A DNA stretch of 64,000 nucleotides from Daphnia carinata (Eukaryota; Arthropoda; Branchiopoda; Diplostraca; Daphniidae), in NCBI RefSeq assembly GCF_022539665.2, contig NC_081340.1, positions 434,001 to 498,000 of the forward strand, in the 5' to 3' direction. The notes below the pieces were generated by a model that saw nothing but the letters and a program-made list of their open reading frames with translations, had not been told where the DNA came from and did no database searches. A program made the translations under genes and the position numbers. Position 1 is the first letter of the stretch; each line of letters starts with the position of its first letter. Shown piece by piece: positions 46,125 to 57,399 of this stretch.

Positions 46125-48909
46125 TTGTTACCTACGGAAATGGCTTCGCATTCCATCTCTGCCGCTCAAATTCTGTCTTCTATCCATGTTGGTCGGGTTT
46201 TCGAAAATATGGATGAAGTTGAATCGGTTATACGGGATTTGAAGGAAGTTTCATTCTCACCCGTACGTTTCGGTGAACGGCGAACTGTGAAATCCCACAA
46301 TAAGAAAAATGGATCAAATAAAATTGATCCAAAATATGTTTAACAAAGTGCTAACATTTTGTGCTGTCATTCCGGTAAACTTGTGGTCGGTCAGCGGGTA
46401 TCCGTGCAAACCAGAATGTGTACTCCTGTAAGTGTCCCTTTGGTTTTCGTGTCGTTTTCGACATATTTTCTTCTCGTTATCGTGTTAAAAGGGCACACAT
46501 GGAGCACAGCTGATATCCTGTTTCCGAAGAACTCATTTCGAGTTATCCAGTTTCAAGGTAACTAAAAATCTATAACAAGTAATGCATTGAAAAAAAAAAA
46601 ATTCTATTTTCTAAATTAGAAACATTGCCCCAGAAACACTAGTGTATGCTGAAAAAGCTCTTAAAGCAGATGGCGTCCCTGGACGGATCCCACGAGCTCC
46701 AAGTTCAATTTTGAACTCACCGGTCCTCTAAAGATCTACAAAACACAAAGCAGAAGTGCATAGGTAGTAAAAGTTAGACATATTTTATTATATACCAAAG
46801 TTAATTAGCTCACTTCAATTTTTTAAGGACTACCCCGAGACGAGTGGATCAACGCTGCTACTCTTTTGAGCACGTACGCAAACACTCCTGATAACGTGAC
46901 AAAAGTTGTGCATGACGAAGATTACGTCATCAGCATGATACATATGCAGTTGAAGGCACAAAGAGACTTATATAAAAAGTACGGAGAAGTTCTACAATTG
47001 GATGGGACATACAAGCTAAGCAAAACGAAGATGTCCCGTTTCTTAAAGAAGAAACTACAGAAGCAATCCAAGCTGGCCTGAAGATCTTCACTGAGGTATT
47101 TTGTTGGTTAACTTGTTCATCTGAAACGTATCTAATACAAAATCAATTTTTCCATTTTTAGCACAATGACATTTCCAAAACGAAAGTTATAATTACCGAC
47201 AAGGATTGCTGCGAATTGGCCTTTGTTGAAGAGCTCTTCGCATCCGCAACCAGTCTTCTGTGCCATTTCCACGTACTATGTGCAGTGGATAAGCATCTGG
47301 AAAAAGCAAATCTATTGCTGGACTAAAGGGAGGAGATCTACGAATCATTGAGGGCCGCAGTGTATTCGCACTATAAAATGGACCTGATACACAAATCCTA
47401 TGAGCTCTGCAATATCGGTAAGAAAACTTATAAATGCTACATAAATATCACATGCTAATTTTTAAAATTACCTAAATAATATACGACGGACTCGGTGATT
47501 ATTTTGCCATATACTGGTTCAAAGCACCAGAGCTGTGGGCGATGTGCTACCGACTTTCTCTCTTCGGCATGGGAAATAACACTACGAATCGCCTTGAAAG
47601 GTATTAGCCTTTTCTACATAATTACGATTTTTTCCTGTAAAAAGAAATGTTTAAAAATTAATTTTTTGAACAGATTCCATTCTACAATAAAAAGAAACTT
47701 ACAACATCGACACGTTCGGTTCCCATAACTCGTACCAATTCTTCTAGACATAGTTCTGCTACGCCATGATAACCGGAATAAAAGGACATTGACGTGTAGC
47801 ATCAAGTTCGCTACGAGAATGCCGCATCCCATCCTGTGCAGAGTGTTAGAAATGCTCACGCCTTATACAGCAAAGCTTGTTGAAGACGAACTCTATTTGC
47901 CAAAGACATCCTACAGTGCATATACGATATTGGGAAAAAAGATAATTTTTTCTTAAACGTAACCTCAAAGTTAATTACAGGAACATTCGTTGTACAAGAT
48001 TACATCATGCTCCACTACTTGAAGTTTCCGAGACACTCCCAACTCTGGTTTGGTTTACCCTGTCGTCACATTCTTTTCGTTGCCCTGCAAGAAAAAAAAG
48101 AGATACCTGTGCAACTATACAATCAACGGTGGCTTAAAGAATCAAGCGAAGCGGTAAAATGATTTTGAATACAATCATCGTCAACTTTATCAATACAACA
48201 ATTACTTATTTGATAGGAAGATTATCCTGAAAACACGTCACCTGAAAACTTTAGTTCTCCGATGATTTCCAGAAGAAATTTTAATAAAACGTCCTACACC
48301 AAAGAACCAATGTTTTGCGAAGCGAACTTACTGGCACGTTCGCTCGCAAATACAATGCAAGATTTGCCTCTGCCTGAGTTTAAGGGATATCTTCGCTTAA
48401 TGCAACAGCTTCACGAAGCAATAAGAAGCCTAAAAGTCGTCACTATAGTTGAAGGTAAACGTTTATTAGTGTAATTATATAACTTAAACAATTAAATAAA
48501 TTCTACTATTTCGTTTCAGATGGTCAGCCTATTCCAGAATTTGCCACTATAATAAGCGAAGATCCTAAAATGATTCATCAAATTGGGTTCATAGTTGATT
48601 CAACGGATTCCCTATTACACGAAGTAGTTACCGAAATGGAAGATGATGATTTTTTCCGCCAATTCATGGACACTCTTGCGTGTCCTGAAACTCCTGCTAC
48701 CGCTCATGTGACAGTTGATCCAGCTCCAGTTGACCGAGTAGCAACGGTCAGGCGGAAAAGCGAAAAATCGAAGATGTTAAGTTGGCTGAACTTAAGCTGC
48801 CAAACTTCAAGCCAAGAGCCGGGCGACCGAGGAAAACAAAAAGGCTCGATAACTATAAAATTACACCTGCCGGATTGATCACCAAATCAGCAACTGAAAA
48901 ATCTTTAGG
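46125..48909 (+). pseudogene. MULE-type transposase gene with introns and SWIM motif, decayed
   Basis: Exons in order: an N-terminal FAR1/FLYWCH-like region (ENMDEVESVIRDL, VKSHNKKNGSNKIDP, CCHSG, CPFGF) to 46557; APETLVYAEKALKADGVPGR after 46620; the MULE DDE core beginning LQLDGTYKL (first Asp, near 46998), then after a 66-bp intron (47096-47161) IITDKDCCELA and LLCHFHVLCAVDKHL; PELWAMCYR and NTTNRLE; FHSTIKRNLQH after a 73-bp intron (47601-47673); a SWIM-type LPCRHILF near 48056-48080; and an AT-hook-like RAGRPRKTKR near 48820. Introns at 46558-46619, 48154-48215 and 48455-48519 have GT/AG ends. At least one stop (near 47325), frameshifts near 46430, 47728 and 48750 and a lost acceptor before 47484 show decay. 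Related to Mutator-like elements; a domesticated gene is less likely given the damage. Confidence 0.8.
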
Positions 48910-48954
48910 TACGACATGTAATAAGTAATTTCCTATAAAAAAAGTTAAACATAC

Positions 48955-49131
48955 CTTTGAACCCAAGCATTTTTTTTTACATGGATTATTGAAAGTGAGG
49001 AAGCTGCTGAAATTTTGGTTGCCGGAGAAATAGGACCAGGAGAATTAGGATCCGGAGATTTAGGACCATTTTTCCAACCATTTTTCGTTGGGTCCAATTT
49101 CTCCATGTTGAAGGTCCTATTTCTCCAGCAT
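48955..49131 (+). repeat. GAGAAATAGGACC tip repeat joined to a coding-like end
   Basis: An open frame, IIESEEAAEILVAGEIGPGE, runs directly from unique sequence into the tip repeat, which then folds back on GGTCCTATTTCTCC copies. It may be the last exon of the MULE gene running into its own terminal repeat, or the insertion point of the following element. Confidence 0.5.
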
Positions 49132-49560
49132 GAAGAGTTTTTCAATATATTGGAGAACCAATATTTGTTCGCTAAGTAAGAAGAAAACCGAACGGTTTAT
49201 ATTGGTTTCTGTACTTCAAATAGCGTTATCAAAAGCTCTTCTTGTCACTCCATCATAACTTTTTTGTTTTTAAACAATATTCGCAATGTTTTTGCACAAT
49301 TATATCCTCTATCTATTGATTTATAGAGCTCATTTAATAGAAAAGTAATTTGGCTTACACAGTATTTGTATTTTTGCACTTGACATTTGCTTACTGGTGT
49401 TTTCAGGCCTAGCATCACCATCCCTTAAAAGATGTCCATATTCACTTTTTTAACTTTTTTCTTCGTTCCTCGATGGGAATTCCGGGTGGGTGGTGAAGTA
49501 CTCCTTGATAAATTGATAACTATGAAAATTATTATATAAATATAACTTAAGAAACGTAAG

Positions 49561-49776
49561 TTACGTCAAGATATTTGTTGGGAATATATTGAGTTCCCAA
49601 CAGCAGACGACGCGGTCTGGACGCCGCACGAGGCTGCCCAGCCGTTTTAATGTGTTTGAATTGGGTGGTCCTCGATAGAGGGCTACCATTGTACATTTTC
49701 TTGTATGTAAGCCCCGCCCTAGGCCTATTGGCCGTCTCGCAAGAGAGGGCAAGGGGCATTCAGTCACAAAATACAT
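49561..49776 (-). other. Possible LTR start with TGTTGGGAAC hairpin
   Basis: At 49576-49602 TGTTGGGAA and TTCCCAACA form a hairpin. Read on the - strand this resembles the start of a BEL/Pao LTR, and the preceding - strand frame has an arginine-rich end (RRPDRVV). No partner LTR is seen, so the call is tentative. Confidence 0.25.
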
Positions 49777-49913
49777 CTCTTACAGTTAACAACAAGATCA
49801 CCAGTGGGAAGGAACTTCGAAGCTCCTGAACCAATTATTCAAGTAGCTCATGGCTGGATAACTGGAAAAGAGGAAGTTGCTAATTATTGTTAATTTTTCT
49901 ACTTTGAACAGGT

Positions 49914-50081
49914 TTAATTACTTTATTCGCTTGGTATCGAGATCGGAGCGTAAACAGGATGGAGTTTTTGGTGTGGGTTTCATTTTTCCAATGCGCTTTT
50001 ATCTTGTTATGAGGAAGGAGCTTCTACGTAATTTTAACGTCGTCACAAAGTTCCTGGAGTACCATCGTCATCTTTTAGAAG
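49914..50081 (+). pseudogene. Orphan exon-like segment
   Basis: Open segment between TTGAACAG and GGGTAAGTT with good splice-site form, reading RSERKQDGVFGVGFIFPMRF and HRHLLEG. No family recognised. Probably a remnant exon of a transposon gene. Confidence 0.3.
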
Positions 50082-50497
50082 GGTAAGTTAGGGCCGCCTG
50101 CTAACTGGGAAGAAAGAACGCTAAGTAACTTATTTATTCGTGTTTGTAATATTTTAGTACCTCCCACACGGCACGACGGGCTCCTCAGTACCTCTGCAGA
50201 ACTGCCTACTTTCCTCCTCAGTCTTCTCCATAACCATCCAAAATTTCTCTTAGAACCTTCTTTTTGGTCGCCTCGTAGCTGCCTGACAAGCTCTTCAGTC
50301 CCTCTTACATCCTCCTCAGCTAGTACCTAGAACCTCCCACGATGAAAAAAATTGTGTGACATTTCTTCGATATACCCAGTGGGTTTATATAAGTTTTATA
50401 GGAATTGAATGTAATTAACACATAAATGAATATTAAACGAAAAACAATATTGGAAATTGTATATTCAATTTCGAAAACTTTGTCTTTTATTGGAATA

Positions 50498-50860
50498 GGC
50501 GGTGAAATAGGACTGACTTTTAAAATATTTTAGGTCAGTAGTATTTTACCAAGGCATTAGTCCTGTTTCTATTTAGAGATAGTCCTATTTTCTAAAATTG
50601 TTCCAATGGGAACGATGAGCCTCCAATCCGTTTTTTCAAATACCGATGGTGTTTACTCATTACTTAAATGGTTCACAAAACCTTTTTTTCTTATGCTATT
50701 TCAATTAAAATTACAGGAGAACATGAACTATATTGTATTTAATAGAGTTTATTTATCAAAATACTATTAGAGAATATTTATTAGAAATATTTATTACTTA
50801 TACTGCACTTTACAGTGGTCATAACAAACTTTTCCAATTGCATAATTTTTTTACTATTTC
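50498..50860 (+). repeat. Fragment of the MULE-like inverted repeat
   Basis: Starts GGCGGTGAAATAGGACTG and continues through GTTCCAATGGGAACGAT and GGTGTTTACTCATTACTTAA, matching the left end at 39499. It lacks several tip blocks and breaks off before the tRNA-like part. No matching right end follows. Confidence 0.75.
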
Positions 50861-52350
50861 ATACTACTATCGTTACCTAATTCTAAATTTCTAATTTGAA
50901 ATGGTAAACCCCAAAATTTACATTATCTAACAATTCTACTTAAGCCAAATGTTTTTGTGGTACTTTAAAACTCACGAGTCTTACTTTCTTGGAGGGATCT
51001 ATTGAGCATATCACTAACAATTTCTTGAATTGAAAATATTGGCATGTTTCTCCACAATTTTCCAGCCTCTTGTGGCCCTCCTCTGTACATCTCAACGGTA
51101 TGATTGATGCGCTGGGGAGGCTAAGAGCCTTTTAGGTGGTTCCCAGGAAGGAGATGTGCCGTGTGGGCTTATTTCACATGTGGTGTAACCCGTTCATAAT
51201 CGTTGTTGGTTCGCAGGAGAGTTCCCGGCCGTACCTTTGAAATTTAAACCTTAAACCACAAATGATCTCTTGTTATATCCGCTTTATCATCGGCCTTCAG
51301 ATGATAGAAAGTTCATCTGTACTTGTACTGATTTCCGACTCATTCGTAACCAATGATATAAGATGATGAGTCTTCCATAAACCATTCAATGCTGATCTAT
51401 ACATAATTCTAATATATGTTAACTTTTCCTGAAATTGAATGTAACTATTAAAATCATAACAGTTAAAGTAAAGAAACCATATACATTAGTAAAAGTATAT
51501 TGCTGCTCACAATAGCATGGAGAAAGGAAAAGAAAAAAGAGCATATAAGGTTTAGTACCTTGAAATTTATCGAACCGTGCATTTCTTAACGTGTTACCTG
51601 CGGGGTAGCATCGAGAGTCGTAGTGGAAAACAATTTTCCCTAATAAAATAAAAGTTGTTGTTCAGAGTTACATCTGCACTTAAATTTCATTCGGTAACTG
51701 AAAATATCTCTTCTAAAAATTATTCTTTGACTCTTTGCCAATTACACTGAGAGATGGTCCATGGAATGAAAGTGTCTAAATAAACAGAGTTATTTATAGT
51801 CACCAATAGAAACACGTTCAACTATATTAGAATACCTGTTAACAGCTACAGTGATCCAGTTTAAGTGTCCAAATTTCAAATTGTCAGTGATGTTTACCTG
51901 AAAAGGCAAATAACCTCCCGAGTGATTGGATAATTCAACACCATTGATCCACTGTCATCAACAATATGGTTTAAAAAATGAATTCCTGTTATAAATCTCT
52001 TAATTTAAGTACACTTACCACTACTGTATAATAATTCATCCTGCCAAATCTGATATTCACATGCTATGTTAACCAACTTTTGTGAAGGAAAAAATCTGTT
52101 TTGTACTAGACCCAAGCAAGGGGCTCCCTGATGTTTGCATCTTGGGTTATGTCATTAACACCTGAGGGTACAGGCATGTCGGTCACTTCCAAATTCTAGT
52201 CATATTTTATTGCAAAATAACAAAATTCATTTCTGTTAATAAAAATGTTTAGAAGTTGGGAAACTTACGTGACAGAGCTGCATTCCACATCGCCTGCTAG
52301 CAGTACAACGTTGCCATATAATTCAATAAATGGTTACACACAATATTTTG
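50861..52350. other. Unassigned AT-rich sequence
   Basis: I see no gene, known repeat or clear inverted repeat here; the frames are short and featureless. Confidence 0.5.
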
Positions 52351-54170
52351 CCATAGATAAAGACCTCTGGTTCGTTATCTCCATAAGAGAAATAACATGG
52401 GCTGCTGACGCAGAAATTTTGGGTACCCTTCCTACGATTTTTTGGATCCTTACTCTGCTTATACTGCCATCTAGTGGAGGTTTTGATCACTACTGAAGGT
52501 GTAAGTAGCTTTCCACCAACCGCCATTGTTCGTGGCAGTTTGTGGCGTCCTGAAGCTAGATTTGGCTTGAAAATGTCGTTCCCTTAAGAAAATAAGACTA
52601 GTATAGGTTTGTACATTTTGATTTATCGAGTGATCTGTTATAATGTTGAAGGACTAAAGTAAATAATAACTGAATTTAAAGGTTACCATATGACAGGCAG
52701 CTTTGGTCAATGGAAAAAAGGGAAACAAGAACTTGAAACTGTCGTCTAACCAAAATTTGAATAAAATTGAGCCAAAAAATCAAGAGCCTGATAAAAAGCG
52801 AGGACCCATTGACATCGTCGCTCGTAAAAAGCAACTCTTCTCAATTTCTTTTCATTACTAGCATATTTACCAATATTCCAACTCAGGGTGTTTCTTCAGT
52901 TCAAGATCTTGATAGTAACAAAGTTGGTGTTGACCACAATAGTTCTATCCAAAAAATTTACACCAGGAACCATGCTTCCAATCCTGAAAGAACCGCAAGA
53001 TTGTCTAGCAGCTAAGCTATCATAATTCACAGGTATGTGTTAATCTTTATATTTAAGGAAGACCAGCTAGCCAGCTTATATCATCTATTTTCAGGGAGAA
53101 AATGAAACCCTAACTGAAACGGAACTTAGATAAATTGAAGAAGAGAAACTAAAAAGGAAAAATAAAAAGATGATGTCCAAAACTGCAAAACTTGTGCAAA
53201 CCACCAAGGCAGCATCTGTGTCATTAACCTCTGATCATACAGAGTTTGTCAAAACAGAAATTTCTGAGCCGACAACAATAAGGACACTGCGAAAGCTAAT
53301 TTTCAACAGTGAAGGCTACCTAGTTTTCAGCAAATTTGATTTTGGAGAACTAATTACTCCTAACCCATTCTGAAAAACACCTCTTTAGATCCAAAAGCAG
53401 CCATGATTAAATTTAAAAAAAAAAGTCAAAGAAAAAGTGAAAATCTTGGAAGGCAAAGGTGAAGCTGAAAAGGCAAGAAGCGTTGAAGGGAAACAGGCAT
53501 GGGAAGGTTCTCTGCAAAGAGCTGAAGGTGGTAAGGTAAACTTTCAATTTGACAAACATGTTTTTAACTTTTCTAAAAAATTTTACCTTTCTGTATTGCA
53601 ATAGGTAAAAGACAATGTGAAATTGCTTGCTAAATCAGTTAAGAAACGAAATAAAATTAAATAACAAAGTAAAAAGAAGTGAGCTGTACGCATCGGAGAA
53701 CAGAAAAAGAGGAAAGCTAAGATTAAGAAAAATGAAAAGAAAGAACAAACTAATGAAAAATGGCTAATTTATCGTATGAATGACCGATGTTGGCTTGTGT
53801 TCTATCATCTGCAAGACATGTAATAGTTTATATAAAAATACACTGGCATACCTTCCATGATAGTGGAAAATTTGAAGGAAAAAATTCTTGGATTTATTTT
53901 AAAAGGTTTAGTGACGTCATTACTTACAGACTCATAAAAAAGGTCTTTCATGGTGGAAAACCATTAAAATTTATTTGTCATTATTAGTAGCTTTGTTAAC
54001 GTAAAGTGCAAAGCTTCCTTAAATTTCAGTGTAGTATGTGATGTGTAATTTGGTAACCAATAGCTCCTTAAAAATGTGCATAAGGGGAAGACAAGACATA
54101 AGATTATAATATTATTCCTATAAACATTAATCAAATGTTAATAATAATGAACTAGCCTACATGTAAACAT
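52351..54170 (+). mobile_element. Module X copy 3
   Basis: Begins CCATAGATAAAGACCTCTGG, which is also the inverted end of the copies in the palindromic element, so this is probably a terminal repeat. Inside are a start-like KKRGP segment (about 52790), a spliceable intron (GTATGTGTTAATC at about 53035 to TTTTCAG at 53094), an exon with KTAKLVQTTKAASVSLTSD and IFNSEGYLVFSKFDFGEL (53170-53373), and the basic coil segment after TATTGCAATAG (53604). Frames are broken, so it is decayed. The product is unrecognised. Confidence 0.55.
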
Positions 54171-54320
54171 ATACTAGTTTTCAACGCCCGCCAAGTCCCT
54201 CAACCCTATTTCTATTGGCGTTCATGCATGTAGTTCTTTCCTTTGTCCGCGAGAGGCACTACAACCAGAGTGAGTAATTGGCTTTTTCCGCGTCATTAGG
54301 GATAGGGCTAAAAGCATAGC

Positions 54321-54384
54321 AGATAACGAACTAGAGGTCTTTATCTATGATTTTGCCATAGATAAATACCACTGGTTCGTTATC
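54321..54384. repeat. Terminal hairpin between modules X3 and X4
   Basis: GATAACGAACTAGAGGTCTT and its near-complement around ATTTTG: the end sequence of module X is present in both orientations, as two element ends abutting. Confidence 0.75.
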
Positions 54385-56500
54385 CCCATAAGAAAAATAA
54401 CATGGGCCCATAACACAGAGATTTGTACTACCCTTCCCACGATTTTTTAGATACTTATTCTGCTTATATTGCCCCCAGGTGGAGGTTTTGATCACTACTT
54501 GAGCTTAAATAAGAACTTTCTAGCAGACGCTATTGTTTGTGGCATTTTTTGGCGTGTAGATTATGATTGAAATAATCTTTGCCTAACGAAAATAAGAATA
54601 GGCTAGATTTGTATAGTTTTATCTATGGAGTGATGCGTGATAATGTTGAAGGAGTAGCAAGGTACGTAACAAGGCACCAAGGTAAATAATAATTGATTTT
54701 AATGGTTATCATATGACAGGCAGTTTGGTAAATGGTAAAGCGGAAAACAAGTACTTTATTGAAATTAAGTAAGTACAAAATTTGAACAAAATGGACCCAA
54801 ATAATCAAGAGCGTGATAAAAAGCGAGGACCAAACTCTCTTCAGAAGACCTTTTCATATCTTGCTTATTGACCAATATTCCAACTCGCAGTTCCTGCAGC
54901 TCAAGATCTCGATAGTTACAAGGTTGTTGTTGACCGCAATAGTTCTAACCAAACAATTGACACCAGGAATCGTACCTCCAATCATGAAGATCTGAAAGAA
55001 CACCTAGCAGCTAAGCTTTCACGATAAAATTTACTTTTTTTCCTAAAATAGGAGGAAGTGAAAGTGCTGCAAGTATATTAACAATTCATAGGTATGTGTT
55101 AATCTTTTTATTTTAGAAAAGCCAGACAGCTTATGCCATGTCATTTAATGTCAGGGGAAAAGCTGGGTTTTTCTGATAAAATGGAAAACCAACTTAAACA
55201 GAAGTTATATAAGTTATAGAAGAAAAAACTAAACAGGAAAAATAACAGGATGAGATCCAAAATTCCAAAACTTCCACAAGCCACCAAGGCAGCATCTGTG
55301 TAATTAACATCTGATCTTACAGAGTCTGCCAAAACAGAAATTTCTGAGCCACCAGTACGCTGCCAAAGCCAATTTTTACAGTGAAGGCCGCATGGTTATC
55401 AGCAAATTTGATTTAGGGAACTGTCTACTCTCTCACCCATTCTAAAAAAAACACTTTAGATCCAAACGCAGCAATTATTAACATAAAAAAAGTAAAAGAA
55501 AAATTGAAATTCTAAGAAGGCAAAGGTGAAGCTGAGAAGGCAAGAAGCATTGAAGAGAAACAGCCATGTTAAGGTGCTCGGCAAAGAGCTGAAGGTGTTA
55601 AGGTGAACTTTAAGTTACACAAAAAAAATTTCTTTGATTTTCAAATATTTTATTACTTTTCTGTATTACTATAGGTAAAACAATACTAAGAGCAATAGGT
55701 GCAAAAGACAATGTGGAATTACTTGCCAAACCAATTAAGAAACAGGATAAAATCAAAATCACAAAGGAAAAAGAAGTGGGTTGAACGCATCGAAGAACAG
55801 GAATAGAGAAAGGAAGACCAACAGAAAAGGGATAAATCAACACTAAGAAAACGAAAAATGAAAAGAAAGCATAAACTGAATAAACTAGTGAATAAAAGGC
55901 AAATTTATCGTATGAATGGCCGAAAATGACTCATGGATGAGATGACTCGTTTTCTATTATTTACAAGCCGTGTCATGATAGTTTATACACTGGCAAGCCC
56001 TCCACGATCGTTCAAAATAAAAAAAAATCTTGGATTCATTTCAAAAGGTTTAGTGACTTCGGTAATCACTGACGCACAAAACAAAGGTCTTTCCTGGTCG
56101 AAAATAATTAAAAATGGATTTGTCATTATTAGTAGCTTTGTGGGGTTATTTTTTCCTCTTCCGCTTTAACAGATGCCACGCCATAATTATTGAAATTTTA
56201 CTCACAGATGTTTTTACACAAGTTGTACATTTCAGTTTTGCTTAATCCATTTAATGCTTTGGTGAAAAGCGCTCCTACCCTACATAACAGACAGCTTTCA
56301 CCACCTGGCATAGTTATAAAAATATGGGTTGATTTTAATATAATTATTGGAATCTTTGTTACTGTGTCCTTTGTTTTGTCCTTGCTTCAGGCGATATTTA
56401 GTAAAGATAATATTTTAGTAATATTTTTCCTATAAACATTAATATCAATTTTAATAATAATAAACTAGTCTTCATGTTAACATATTTGTTCCCAGCACCC
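54355..56500 (+). mobile_element. Module X copy 4
   Basis: Direct repeat of module copy 3, with the same order: end sequence, MDPNNQERDKKRGP-like start (54790), intron near 55092-55153, SVELLAK-type coil near 55710 and the TTCCCAGCACCCAACAAAAG distal sequence near 56490. It keeps more of the distal end than copy 3. No intact frame. Confidence 0.55.
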
Positions 56501-57064
56501 AACAAAAGCCCCACGGAACTCATTATTTTCGTCTTCCCATGTAGGGCTTTAGCTATGGTTTTGTGGCAAATAGTTTTTTTTATTACAAAATGTACGTATC
56601 TTAAATTATCTATATCTAATTTTTCCCTTATTAATCAGTGTATTAAGCGGTACCTCAGCGAAAGCGCCCTCCGCCCCCGGGAACGCCCATGGAATAAGGA
56701 CATCAGTCGGGGGGGAGGGAGATACTAGGACTGGAAACGCCAGTAACAAAATGTCAAGGGCTAAAAACCAAACACTGTGTAAAATGAAATATAACTTTTA
56801 TACATGAGCTGTATAAAACAATAGATAGAGCATGTAATCGTGCAAAAAAATTACAAATATGAATTCAAACAAAAAAGTTATGATGGAATGATTAGACGAG
56901 CAATTGATAACGTTGTTTGCAGTGAGGAAAACTACATAAGCCGTCCGGTTCTCCTTACCTAACAGCGGACATAGGGTGTTTCATTTCCGAAAGATTTTCC
57001 AATTAACCCGTACTTTTTTTTCTCGTTCCTTGTACATTAGATAGCCTGAGTTATTTTTTTGGTA

Positions 57065-57247
57065 GGCGGTGAAATAGGACTGAATCGAAATAGGACTGGA
57101 GAAATAGGACTGAAAATTTCCACTCCTTTTTCTACCGGAGAAAAAGGACTGGGAGAAATAGGACTGACTTTTAATAACTTTTTGGACAGTCCTATTTCTC
57201 CATGGCATCAGTCCAATTTTTCCTCGGCATTAATCCTATTTCTCTTT
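57065..57247 (+). repeat. GGCGGTGAAATAGGACTG tip repeat
   Basis: Tip of the same family as 39499 and 43869, with GAGAAATAGGACTG blocks folding on CAGTCCTATTTCTCC blocks. Its orientation suits the left end of an element whose body is missing; BEL sequence begins soon after. Confidence 0.8.
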
Positions 57248-57332
57248 GAGAACGGGCGTTGAAGCTCTCTCCCACGCCACTCTCGCATTTCTTGAACTAG
57301 CAAGAAACCATTCGCTACAATATATAGATAAC

Positions 57333-57396
57333 GAAGGGCGCGAACAGGGCTTAGGTTGTTGCCAAATTGTGTGATGTGCTATTTTGCCGATCCATC
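57333..57396. repeat. Direct repeat flanking the second BEL element, left copy
   Basis: GAAGGGCGCGAACAGGGCTT and the following 44 bp recur at 60164-60226 with a few differences. Not TG...CA bounded, so not an obvious LTR. Confidence 0.7.
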
Positions 57397-57399
57397 GTC

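Larger units (their letters stand above)
49021..57247. mobile_element. Composite foldback-type element or nest
   Basis: Outer tips of the GAAATAGGAC type at 49021-49131 and 57065-57247. Inside them, 49168-49340 and 56795-56965 match as inverted repeats (both contain CCATCATAACTTTTTTGTTT or its complement). The interior holds a fragment of another element's end, two direct copies of module X and unassigned sequence. Whether it moved as one unit is unknown. Confidence 0.4.
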
